From Cohnella hashimotonis (GTDB lineage Bacteria; Bacillota; Bacilli; Paenibacillales; Paenibacillaceae), in NCBI RefSeq assembly GCF_030014955.1, contig NZ_JAGRPV010000001.1, positions 1,860,001 to 1,924,000 on the forward strand: a stretch of DNA of 64,000 nt, given 5' to 3'. A program made the position numbers and the translations under genes. Each line of letters begins with the position of its first letter. The first letter of the stretch is position 1. The notes under the pieces are model-generated. The model saw only the letters and a program-made list of their open reading frames with translations, was not told the DNA's origin and searched no databases. Positions 52,970 through 60,936 of the stretch are shown piece after piece.

Positions 52970-54367
52970 ATGGCGAAGCAAATGCCCGAAATGGAAGAGT
53001 ACCAGTACGGTTTCCGCGACGAGCACAAGGCCGTATTCCAATCCGGCAAAGGCCTGACCCCGGAGATCGTCCGCACGATCTCGGAGATGAAGGGCGAACC
53101 GGAGTGGATGCTGAACTTCCGTCTCAAGTCGCTGGAGCAGTTCAACAAGATGGCGATGCCGCGTTGGGGCGGCGACATGGACGAACTGGACTTCAACGAC
53201 ATCCAGTACTACGTCAAGCCGTCGGAAAAGCAAGGCAAGACGTGGGAAGAAGTGCCGGAGGAGATCAAGGCGACGTTCGACAAGCTGGGCATCCCCGAGG
53301 CCGAGCAGAAATTCCTGGCCGGCGTCTCGGCCCAGTACGAGTCCGAGGTCGTTTACCACTCCATGCAGGCAGACCTTGAAGCCCAGGGCGTCATTTTCAC
53401 CGACACCGACACGGCGCTGCGCGAGCATCCGGAGATTTTCAAGGAATACTTCTCGACCGTCGTTCCGGCAGCGGACAACAAGTTCGCCGCGCTGAACAGC
53501 GCCGTATGGTCCGGCGGCAGCTTCATCTACGTGCCGAAGGGCGTCAAGTGCGAGATCCCGCTGCAAGCCTACTTCCGCATCAACTCGGAAAACATGGGCC
53601 AGTTCGAGCGCACGCTCATCATCGCGGACGAAGGCAGCTTCGTTCACTACGTCGAAGGCTGCACGGCGCCCGTGTACAGCACCAACTCCCTGCATAGCGC
53701 CGTCGTCGAGATCATCGTCAAGAAGGACGCGCGCGTCCGCTACACGACGATCCAGAACTGGGCGCCGAATATTTACAATCTCGTCACCAAGCGCGCCGTC
53801 GCCGAAGAGAACGCGACGATGGAGTGGGTCGACGGCAACATCGGCTCCAAGCTGACGATGAAGTACCCGGCCGTCATCCTGAAGGGCCGCGGCGCTCGCG
53901 GCATGGTGCTCTCCATCGCCGTCGCCGGCAAAGGCCAGCACCAGGACGCAGGCGCGAAGATGATCCACCTGGCGCCGGACACGACGTCCACGATCGTCTC
54001 CAAGTCGATCTCCAAACACGGCGGCAAGGTCACTTACCGCGGACTCGCTTCGTTTGGCCGGAACGCCGAAGGCGCCAAGGCGAACATCAAGTGCGATACG
54101 CTCATCCTCGACAATCAGTCGACGAGCGACACGATCCCGTACAACGAGATCTTCAACGACAACGTCACCCTCGAGCATGAAGCGACCGTCTCCAAGGTAT
54201 CCGAAGACCAGCTCTTCTACCTGATGAGCCGCGGCCTGTCCGAAGCCGAGGCGACGCAAATGATCGTCATGGGCTTCATCGAGCCGTTCACCAAGGAGCT
54301 GCCGATGGAGTACGCGGTCGAGATGAATCGCCTCATCAAGTTCGAAATGGAAGGCAGCATCGGTTAA
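52970..54367 (+). CDS. sufB: Fe-S scaffold protein SufB
   Basis: A 465-residue SufBD-family protein, the main cluster-building subunit. It begins [20 protein letters not shown] and carries the usual [41 protein letters not shown] and [20 protein letters not shown]. The ATG at 52970 has AAGGAGGG upstream. It is the last gene of the suf operon and is followed by a terminator. Confidence 0.95.
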   Translation: MAKQMPEMEEYQYGFRDEHKAVFQSGKGLTPEIVRTISEMKGEPEWMLNFRLKSLEQFNKMAMPRWGGDMDELDFNDIQYYVKPSEKQGKTWEEVPEEIKATFDKLGIPEAEQKFLAGVSAQYESEVVYHSMQADLEAQGVIFTDTDTALREHPEIFKEYFSTVVPAADNKFAALNSAVWSGGSFIYVPKGVKCEIPLQAYFRINSENMGQFERTLIIADEGSFVHYVEGCTAPVYSTNSLHSAVVEIIVKKDARVRYTTIQNWAPNIYNLVTKRAVAEENATMEWVDGNIGSKLTMKYPAVILKGRGARGMVLSIAVAGKGQHQDAGAKMIHLAPDTTSTIVSKSISKHGGKVTYRGLASFGRNAEGAKANIKCDTLILDNQSTSDTIPYNEIFNDNVTLEHEATVSKVSEDQLFYLMSRGLSEAEATQMIVMGFIEPFTKELPMEYAVEMNRLIKFEMEGSIG

Positions 54368-54415
54368 TCGCTGCGATTCGTCTCGGCTAGTCCGAGACAA
54401 CATAGGTAAACCAGG

Positions 54416-54446
54416 AATCCGTAGAATTTTCTACGGATTTCTTTTT
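54416..54446 (+). terminator. Terminator of the suf operon
   Basis: AATCCGTAGAA (54416-54426) and TTCTACGGATT (54429-54439) form a near-perfect stem, followed by TCTTTTT. Confidence 0.85.
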
Positions 54447-54895
54447 GTCAATGAAGTTCGCCTTGCTTTCCTTTTTGATCGGGAGACGACGTATTGTGGA
54501 CAGGGAAGCGCACTTTTGGCGTGCGGAGCTTTCGTGGCTTCGGATGAGCCGTCCACAGACAGACGTCCGTGCGAAACGCGGGTTAAATGTCCGCCAAAAC
54601 GATAAGGTTTGCCAGGGAGATCCTCGATCCTCCCTGACGGTTTCGTATTAATAGGTCAACCAGATACTTCTGGTTGGCCTATTTTTATGGCTGTTTTAAG
54701 AAGGCGGCGACCGGGAGAACGCCTGACGGTTTTGGGGCATTGACGCCCACCCAAGTCATTGAGTCTTGAAAAGTATGAGCTGGTTTTCATAAGGCAGCAA
54801 GCGCGCTCAAGCTTGTTGACATAGCCCGGAATTCATAAGCGCCGCGATGGACGTGACAAAGCGAGAATATCATGCATAGACCGAGGGGGTGCTAC
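54447..54895. other. Gene-free region with several stem-loops and a terminator
   Basis: No convincing protein gene lies in these 449 bases. It includes TGTGGAC/GTCCACA arms (about 54494-54560) around smaller stems, a CAGGGAG/CTCCCTG hairpin (about 54613-54636) and a very strong terminator at 54651-54686, although no gene runs into it. TTGACA near 54820 is a possible -35 for the next gene but without a good -10. The arrangement suggests an independently transcribed small RNA. A 68-residue open frame at 54445-54651 is not supported. Confidence 0.4.
54651..54686 (+). terminator. Strong terminator with no gene in front
   Basis: ATAGGTCAACCAGA (54651-54664) pairs with TCTGGTTGGCCTAT (54669-54682), one G-T pair, followed by TTTTA. 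It may end a small RNA from 54447 onwards. Confidence 0.75.
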
Positions 54896-55621
54896 ATGGA
54901 CAGGCAGACGTTCTTTGGCCTACTTGGCCCGCAAGCGCAGCGGGCGCGAATTGAGGGCTCGCCGCTTTTCCCGAGCGTGAGATTAGCTCAGAACCTGCTG
55001 GAGACAGGCGGCAGGATCGACGAGCACTATAATCTTGGCGGCATTAAGGCAGGCGGAGGAAAGCCTAATCAGTGGTGGCGTGGGGAAACGTATACGACGC
55101 CGACATGGGAATTCGTGAATGGCAAGCGCGTACAGGCGTTGGGAACGTGGCGTTCTTACAAAAGCGTTTATCATTTTTACAAAGACCAGGATTTATTGCT
55201 CGGCCATGCCCGCTATGCCCGCGTCCGGGCCGCCAAGACGGCCCCGGAACAAGCGGAGGCGCTCCAGCTTAGCAGGTACGCGACGGATCCGGCTTATAGC
55301 AACAAGCTTTCTCAGCTTATCAAAACGTATGATCTGACGAAATATGACGATTTTGAGGAGGCGGACATACCGATGACGACGGAGGAGCGGGAACAGTTCG
55401 AGCAGCTTCAAAAAGAGGCTAGCGAGCAGACGGCGCTAATCAGATCGCTCGCCGACCGGCTTGCTTTGGTGGAAAACAGGCAGATAATCGCCGAGCCGCC
55501 CGTATGGGCTGCCGCCGCCGTGCAGGCTGCGGTTGATGCCAAGCTGATCGATACGCCGCGCGGCGGAAGTTACGACTTTTACCGGCTGCTGACCGTGCTG
55601 CATCGCAAAAACATCATATGA
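54896..55621 (+). CDS. GH73-type N-acetylglucosaminidase, phage-lysin-like
   Basis: A 241-residue cell-wall hydrolase without signal peptide. The GH73 glucosaminidase signature appears early (LFPSVRLAQNLLETGGRIDE with the catalytic Glu, then NLGGIKAGGG). It is followed by a coiled-coil region (EEREQFEQLQKEASEQTALI) and a C-terminal module (AAVQAAVDAKLIDTPRGGSY) common in Bacillales phage lysins. It would cut the glycan backbone of peptidoglycan. The ATG at 54896 is chosen because GAGGGGG lies six bases upstream. No other phage genes are near, so it is likely a stand-alone lysin or autolysin gene. Lack of a signal peptide is notable for an autolysin. Confidence 0.8.
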   Translation: MDRQTFFGLLGPQAQRARIEGSPLFPSVRLAQNLLETGGRIDEHYNLGGIKAGGGKPNQWWRGETYTTPTWEFVNGKRVQALGTWRSYKSVYHFYKDQDLLLGHARYARVRAAKTAPEQAEALQLSRYATDPAYSNKLSQLIKTYDLTKYDDFEEADIPMTTEEREQFEQLQKEASEQTALIRSLADRLALVENRQIIAEPPVWAAAAVQAAVDAKLIDTPRGGSYDFYRLLTVLHRKNII

Positions 55622-55752
55622 ATCAAACTTAAGAATGCCCTCGGGCACTCTTTGCCCGTAAAACCGTTCCTGCGTTACGGCATAAATCCGTCGGCGTTTA
55701 ACCATCCTAACGACAGAAAATCCACAAGGATGCTTCGGGGGGATGGTTAAGC

Positions 55753-56724
55753 ATGCGCAATCGTGTGTTCGCAAGGGCGGCCTGTGCAGGTATAGCGGCG
55801 GCTGCAATCCTGGCAGGTGCCGGATGCACGGACAACCCGGGCGATACGGCAGATCTGAGCCAGCGATACGCGCCGGTGCGGGTGAAGTCGACAGAGCGGA
55901 CAAAAGCCGACGAGAAGGCCGAGAGCAGCGTCATCAGGCTTCACAGCATTCATCGCACGGGGTATGTATCGCTTGCGGACGTGGCGAAGGCAGCGGGTTA
56001 TACCGGAAGGTGGCTCGATGACGGAAGCTATGGTCTGGGCGATCATGACCCGAGATGGAAATTCCGTACGGGAGACAGCCGCGTGCAGGCTGACGGCAAG
56101 GTGAGCAGGCTGCCGGCGCCGGCGGTAAAGGAGAATGACAACTTGTACGTTCCGGCAGCAGGACTGCCCGCCTTGTTCGGAAAAGAACTGGCCATGCGTA
56201 CGAATAAAGACACGATTTCCTTTCTTCCAAGAGCCTTTGGCCATGACGCAGGCCATGGAGGGTTGCCCTTCGCCGACGCGGCCCCGGGCACGGCAAGCGG
56301 CGGAAAGCTGCGGATCGCCTCCGCTTCAAGCGATGCTGCCGATATCATTTCGCACGGGCAGAAATTCCTGGGAGTCAAATACGACTTCGGAGCCGGCGAC
56401 TACGAAAAAACAGGGTTGTTCGACTGCTCGTCGTTCGTAAAGTATCTGTTCGCCGAAAAGGGCATTCAGCTTCCCCGTACCGCCAGGGAGCAGGCCGAAC
56501 ACGGAACTGCGGTGTCAAGGAACGAGCTGCAGCCCGGGGATTTGATGTTCTATTATGTGCCCGGCCGATTCAAGACAGATAAGACGGTCGGTCACGTCGG
56601 CATCTACATGGGCGGCGGCAAAATGCTTCACTCAAGCCCGAAGCCGGAGGACGGGGTTCAGATTACGGATATCGACAAAGCCTATTGGCAGGATACGTTC
56701 TTATACGCCAAGCGGCTGCTCTAG
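55753..56724 (+). CDS. NlpC/P60 lipoprotein endopeptidase
   Basis: A 323-residue lipoprotein. The signal ends ILAGAGC (Cys25). A copper-amine-oxidase-N-like beta domain (about 60-160) precedes an NlpC/P60 peptidase. The peptidase's catalytic Cys is in LFDCSSFVKYLF, its first His in VGHVGIYMGGGKM, and its second conserved polar site in MLHSSPK. It would cut peptidoglycan stem peptides outside the membrane. AGGATGCTTCGGGGGG lies upstream of the ATG. Together with the GH73 gene upstream it forms a small cell-wall-remodelling pair. Confidence 0.85.
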   Translation: MRNRVFARAACAGIAAAAILAGAGCTDNPGDTADLSQRYAPVRVKSTERTKADEKAESSVIRLHSIHRTGYVSLADVAKAAGYTGRWLDDGSYGLGDHDPRWKFRTGDSRVQADGKVSRLPAPAVKENDNLYVPAAGLPALFGKELAMRTNKDTISFLPRAFGHDAGHGGLPFADAAPGTASGGKLRIASASSDAADIISHGQKFLGVKYDFGAGDYEKTGLFDCSSFVKYLFAEKGIQLPRTAREQAEHGTAVSRNELQPGDLMFYYVPGRFKTDKTVGHVGIYMGGGKMLHSSPKPEDGVQITDIDKAYWQDTFLYAKRLL

Positions 56725-56743
56725 AGACTCCGGGCAAAAGCAT

Positions 56744-56782
56744 GAAAAAGCCCCGGCCGAATATGGCCGGGGCTGTCTGTTG
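56744..56782 (-). terminator. Terminator of the HD-GYP gene
   Basis: AGCCCCGGCC (56749-56758) and GGCCGGGGCT (56765-56774) form a perfect 10-bp stem. On the minus strand it is followed by TTTTT, so it ends the HD-GYP transcript; on the plus strand the tail is weaker. Confidence 0.75.
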
Positions 56783-56783
56783 T

Positions 56784-57830
56784 TCAGGTGGAAATCCGAT
56801 CGATCTCAAGGCCGTGTTCGACGGCCAGGTCGATAAACTTATCGTCGACGTGAATAAGCGGACGGAACGGATCCGTGGGGTGCGTCATAATGATCGTCCC
56901 CCACCGTCCGTCGGACAGCTGCGCGCGCTTGCCGATAAAATTGGGGATCATCCGGTTAATGAACGTCAAAGTCATCTCCGCGTCCAGTTCGTTAAAGCTG
57001 AGCCTGTACAGTTCCTTAAGCACGCACAGCAAATCCCGCTTCTCCTGATAGACGCGATCCGAACTCATGGCGCTATATATGTCCGCGATCGCGATGACTC
57101 TGGACATCGGCATGATCGCCTGGTCATGGAGCCGCTCGGGATATCCCGTACCGTCGCGTCTCTCGTGGTGCTGGAGCGCGGCGACGGCGATCTCTTCGTC
57201 CGAATACGAGTCCTTCAGAATCTGATAGCTGTGGGCCGAATGCTTTTTGATTTCCTCAAACTCCGCATCGGTCAGGCGCCCGCTTTTCTTCAGGATCTCT
57301 TCCGGAATCCGACACTTGCCGATATCGTGCAGGAAACCGGCCATGCCCGCTCGGATCTGGTCCTCTTCGCTCCACTCCAGCCACTTGGCCATGTAGAAGG
57401 AGAGCATGCCGACCTGGACCGAGTGCTGGTACGTATATTCGTCCTGCGTATGCATGCTCAGCATGAGCGATACGACGTCCCGTTCTTCCTGGAAATGCCT
57501 GACGAGCGGCTGGAAGCTCTCCTTCGCATCCTCCTCGGAAATTTTGCCTTCGACGAGCGCCTGCTTGAACAGCAGCTCGCAGCCAGCGACTGCATCCTCG
57601 AACTTGTAGCGGAGCTCGGGCGGGAACAGGTCGGCGGCGGTCTCCGAGGCTTCGAACGAAGGGGAGACCCGCTGCTCGATGTCCACGTAGTCGATCCGAT
57701 GCTGGTAAAGCCGAGACAGATCGGACTCGTTCAAGATCGCGCCGCTGGACAGAACGTGCAGGCCGTACGCGTTAAAGATATCTTGCGAGATTTGATCGCC
57801 AGCTTGCAAATCTGTAATATGAATTCGCAT
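56784..57830 (-). CDS. HD-GYP domain protein (c-di-GMP phosphodiesterase-like)
   Basis: A 348-residue cytoplasmic protein. The N-terminal part (about 1-120) is a DUF3391-like region (ITDLQAGDQISQDIFNAYGL). The HD-GYP domain (about 130-310) has the HD pair in FLHDIGKCRIP and the GYP signature in HHERRDGTGYPERL. This predicts hydrolysis of c-di-GMP to GMP. GAGGTG lies upstream of the ATG. It resembles the second HD-GYP gene at 62624. Confidence 0.85.
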   Translation of the reverse strand: MRIHITDLQAGDQISQDIFNAYGLHVLSSGAILNESDLSRLYQHRIDYVDIEQRVSPSFEASETAADLFPPELRYKFEDAVAGCELLFKQALVEGKISEEDAKESFQPLVRHFQEERDVVSLMLSMHTQDEYTYQHSVQVGMLSFYMAKWLEWSEEDQIRAGMAGFLHDIGKCRIPEEILKKSGRLTDAEFEEIKKHSAHSYQILKDSYSDEEIAVAALQHHERRDGTGYPERLHDQAIMPMSRVIAIADIYSAMSSDRVYQEKRDLLCVLKELYRLSFNELDAEMTLTFINRMIPNFIGKRAQLSDGRWGTIIMTHPTDPFRPLIHVDDKFIDLAVEHGLEIDRIST

Positions 57831-57891
57831 CGCGCACCTCGCCGTATGGTCTTCTGCGGCATCAACGTCGGATAACCGCTTTCAAACCATA

Positions 57892-57919
57892 TGTTACCAA
57901 GTAAAAGGAGCGCTTGCAA
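57892..57919 (-). promoter_or_regulatory. Candidate promoter of the HD-GYP gene
   Basis: On the minus strand TTGCAA (57919-57914) and TAACAT (57897-57892) are 16 bases apart, about 60 bases before the ATG. Confidence 0.45.
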
Positions 57920-57945
57920 TCGATTTTTGTCGAAAGGGAGTAGGA

Positions 57946-59028
57946 CTATTCGCCGATTAACTCGGCGTAGAGGCGCCTTGCCCGCACTGGATCGTCCGTG
58001 CCGGATACGAGCGCGCGGCCGTCGGGGAATAGCGCGAAGGCGATGCCGTCGTCCCGGCGGAGCCGAAGCAGGTAGTCGTGCAGCTCAATACGCCCGAGCG
58101 GCGCCCATCTGGCGGCGAGCAGCGGCAAATCGAGCGACGCATCGGAGGCTGCAGGCGATACCTGGACCGTCCTACGGCCGCAGAGCGAGGCGGTTAGCGG
58201 CTCGGCGGCGTCGCCGTCCAGCCATTCGAATCGGCGCTCGCCGCCGCAGACGGGGCAATCAAGCCTTCGAGCGCCTGCGATCCCGAGCTGCTGCCAGCCC
58301 GTATGCCAAAGGTCTGTCTGGAGCAGCGCGCCGTGCAGCGCCTCTTCGTGCCCGGCGAGCAGCTTGATCGCCTCCATCGACTGCACGGATGCAATAAGGT
58401 CGACGATCGGTCCGAGAACGCCTGCCGTCTCGCATGTATCGAGCGTGCCGCCGCGCGGCGGCTGCGGAAAGAGGCAGCGCAGGCAAGGACCGCCCGTGCC
58501 GGGGCGGATCGTCATCGTCATGCCGGAAGCGCCGACGGCCGCTCCGTAGATCCATGGCTTGCCATGCTTCACGCTCCACTCGTTGAGCAGGTACCGGATT
58601 CCGAAGCTGTCCGTGCCGTCAACGACAAGATCGGCGTCCGCCAGCAGCGTCTCGACATTGCCGGCGTTCAGATCGACCGCATATGACTTGTACGCGACGT
58701 CGCCGTTGATCGCGGACAGCCTTCGCGCGGCAGCGACTGCCTTCGGCGTTCCTTGGGCCGCGTCAGATTCGTCGTAGAGCAGCTGTCGCTGCAGGTTGGT
58801 CGGTTCGACGACGTCGCGGTCGATCAGGATGAGGCGGCCGATGCCGGCGCGGCTCAGATGGTTGGCCGAGACGCAGCCCAGCGCGCCGACGCCGACGATC
58901 GCGGCGGTCTTGGCCGACAGGCGCGCCTGCCCTTCGACGCCGAACGGGGCGAAGCGGGTCTGACGCGCATAGCGGTCCGCATAACGTGCGTTCCCGTCCG
59001 CCGCGCCTTCGGTGAACGAATCGGTCAC
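57946..59028 (-). CDS. MoeB/ThiF-type adenylyltransferase
   Basis: A 360-residue E1-like enzyme that adenylates the C-terminus of a small sulfur carrier such as MoaD. The Rossmann ATP site reads IVGVGALGCVSANHLSRAGI, NLQRQLLY follows, and the zinc Cys pairs are CLRC and CPVC. The catalytic Cys lies in LDTCETAGVLGP. A C-terminal segment of about 90 residues ends LFPDGRALVSGTDD, as in Bacillales MoeB/ThiF proteins, so it is not unusual. The GTG start overlaps the MoaD-MoaE stop by 4 bases, so the two are translated together. MoeB rather than ThiF is inferred from the neighbours. Confidence 0.85.
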   Translation of the reverse strand: MTDSFTEGAADGNARYADRYARQTRFAPFGVEGQARLSAKTAAIVGVGALGCVSANHLSRAGIGRLILIDRDVVEPTNLQRQLLYDESDAAQGTPKAVAAARRLSAINGDVAYKSYAVDLNAGNVETLLADADLVVDGTDSFGIRYLLNEWSVKHGKPWIYGAAVGASGMTMTIRPGTGGPCLRCLFPQPPRGGTLDTCETAGVLGPIVDLIASVQSMEAIKLLAGHEEALHGALLQTDLWHTGWQQLGIAGARRLDCPVCGGERRFEWLDGDAAEPLTASLCGRRTVQVSPAASDASLDLPLLAARWAPLGRIELHDYLLRLRRDDGIAFALFPDGRALVSGTDDPVRARRLYAELIGE

Positions 59029-59777
59029 GGCCCTTCACCTGCCGGAGGCGCCAGCGGATTCCAAGGGCCGGTCTGATGTCCTTTCCATTCGGAACCGTCC
59101 TCGTACACCTCGCGTTTCCAGATCGGCACCGTCTGCTTGAGTCGTTCGATCGCATACCGGCTCGCTTCATAGGCGGCAGCGCGGTGCGGCGAGGAGACGG
59201 CGATGAGGACGCTGGTCTCGCCGATGCCGACCGATCCGATGCGGTGGTGGATCGCGCACAGCGTGCCGGGCCACCGCTCGCCGATCTCGTCGCCGATCTG
59301 CCGCAGCGCCGCGAGCGCCATCGGCTCGTACGCTTCGTAATCAAGCGTGACCGTACGCTGGTCGCCCGTTAGCCCCCGCGTCGTTCCCGCGAACAGGAGC
59401 GCGGCGCCGTGATCGGGGTGGTGCACCAGCGATAACACATCGTCCGTCGACAGCGCCGCTGCCGATATCGCATAGGGCGCTGCGGATGTCGCCGCGGACC
59501 GGTCGCCTTCGACCGGTCCGCAGCCGCCGGAAACGGGCGGCAGCAGCGCAAGCTCGTCATCGTGGCCGAGCTCCGCTTCGTCCTGGGAAAACGCCTGGTT
59601 GCGCGCGACGAACGACACCGCGATCAGATCGGCCTGCTCCGGGTGGGCGGCCGCAAGGCGGCGCTTCAGCTCGCCGGCCGTAAGTCTCTCTTCCGCAAAT
59701 GACGTCTCGAGCAGGCGCGAACCGAGTCGCTCCGCCAGTCCGGCGAATAAATATATTTTCCATCTGTATGTCGTCAT
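59025..59777 (-). CDS. MoaD-MoaE fusion (molybdopterin synthase)
   Basis: A 250-residue fusion. The first 82 or so residues form a MoaD ubiquitin-like domain (KIYLFAGLAERLGSRLLETS and onward) with the sulfur-carrying GG in LLPPVSGG, which is internal here. A short linker leads to MoaE (about 103-240) with the conserved basic patch in RLKQTVPIWKREVYEDGSEW. Together they would convert precursor Z to molybdopterin. The ATG at 59777 is chosen since AGGCAGGG lies upstream; an earlier start lacks a site. MoaD must have a free C-terminal GG, so cleavage after GG is probably needed, as reported for mycobacterial MoaX. Confidence 0.85.
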   Translation of the reverse strand: MTTYRWKIYLFAGLAERLGSRLLETSFAEERLTAGELKRRLAAAHPEQADLIAVSFVARNQAFSQDEAELGHDDELALLPPVSGGCGPVEGDRSAATSAAPYAISAAALSTDDVLSLVHHPDHGAALLFAGTTRGLTGDQRTVTLDYEAYEPMALAALRQIGDEIGERWPGTLCAIHHRIGSVGIGETSVLIAVSSPHRAAAYEASRYAIERLKQTVPIWKREVYEDGSEWKGHQTGPWNPLAPPAGEGP

Positions 59778-59917
59778 AAATTTGCCCTGCCTTCCATACG
59801 ATTCACCAGGGGATGCCTTGTCCAAGCATATCATAATGCTTCTGAAAATGTTATGCTATACCCATGTCAGCTAGTATTACAGGGAGCGATTCGAGCTTCC
59901 TGAAGGAGGGCTTCGCC

Positions 59918-60922
59918 ATGACGGAATTGAAGGATCGATACGACCGCAAGCATACGTACCTGCGCATCTCCGTCACGGACCGCTGCAACCTGCGCTGCCT
60001 GTACTGCATGCCCGAGGAGGGCATGGAATTCATGGACCGGGACCGCCTTCTGACCTACGAACAGATCGCCGAGGTGGTGGAGACCGCCGCGGGATTCGGC
60101 ATATCCAAGCTTCGGATCACCGGCGGCGAACCGCTCGTCCGCCCGGGCATCGCCGGGTTGATCGCGACCCTGAAGTCGATTCGCGGCATCGAGGAGATCT
60201 CCCTTACGACGAACGGGCTGCTGCTCGGCCCGCAGGCTGCCGCGCTTAAGCGCGCCGGACTCGATCGCGTCAATATCAGCCTGGATACGCTGGACAGCGC
60301 GCGCTTTCGCTTTATCGCGCGCAGGGGCAGGCTGGACAAAGTGCTGGAAGGCATCGAGGCCGCGGCAGAGGCCGGGCTCGGACCCATCAAGCTAAACTGC
60401 GTGCTGCTCAAAGGCGTAAACGAGGACGAGATCGGGCCCTTTCTCCGCCTGAGCGCCGAGAAGCCGCTTCATATCCGGTTTATTGAATATATGCCGATCG
60501 GGCACGACGACGCCGGCTGGCGCGATCACTATCTGCCGCTGACGCGCGTCTCCGAAGAAGCCGATCGTCTCGGACTGGCTTACGAGCCGCTGCCTGAAGG
60601 ACCTGCAGGCAACGGTCCGTCCGAGAACTTCCGGATCTTGGGCGGGGCTGGCTCCTTCGGTCTGATCCATCCGGTCAGCAATCATTTCTGCGCCAATTGC
60701 AACCGTCTCCGCTTGACCGCGGAAGGCGACCTCAAGCCCTGCCTTTACTGGGTGGACGAGCTGAGCGTCCGGCCGGCGCTCGGTTCTCCGCAGGCGATGC
60801 GCGAGCTGTTCATGAAGGCGATGCGCATCAAGCCGGAGAACCACGAGATGGCGGCGTTGCTGGCGGGAGATGCCCAGTCGCACGTGCCGACGGGGCGCAG
60901 AATGTCTCAAATCGGCGGGTAG
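59918..60922 (+). CDS. moaA: GTP 3',8-cyclase MoaA
   Basis: A 334-residue radical-SAM enzyme for the first step of molybdenum-cofactor synthesis. The N-terminal cluster is Cys23, Cys27, Cys30 (CNLRCLYC). The C-terminal cluster is in NHFCANCNRLRLTAEGDLKP, and the protein ends with the active-site GG (MSQIGG). GAAGGAGGG lies upstream of the ATG. It is divergent from the MoaD-MoaE and MoeB genes, and the next gene follows after only 14 bases. No MoaC, MoaB or Mob genes are in this window. Confidence 0.93.
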   Translation: MTELKDRYDRKHTYLRISVTDRCNLRCLYCMPEEGMEFMDRDRLLTYEQIAEVVETAAGFGISKLRITGGEPLVRPGIAGLIATLKSIRGIEEISLTTNGLLLGPQAAALKRAGLDRVNISLDTLDSARFRFIARRGRLDKVLEGIEAAAEAGLGPIKLNCVLLKGVNEDEIGPFLRLSAEKPLHIRFIEYMPIGHDDAGWRDHYLPLTRVSEEADRLGLAYEPLPEGPAGNGPSENFRILGGAGSFGLIHPVSNHFCANCNRLRLTAEGDLKPCLYWVDELSVRPALGSPQAMRELFMKAMRIKPENHEMAALLAGDAQSHVPTGRRMSQIGG

Positions 60923-60936
60923 GGGGCGACAATTCG

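Noticed and set aside
54445..54651. 68-residue open frame after the suf operon
   Set aside because: It begins in the tail of the suf terminator, has no ribosome binding site and ends at the next terminator. A non-coding RNA fits better.
59778..59917. Molybdenum-cofactor riboswitch between moaA and the MoaD-MoaE gene
   Set aside because: The gap is only 140 bases and too short for the known motif. No long structured element was seen.
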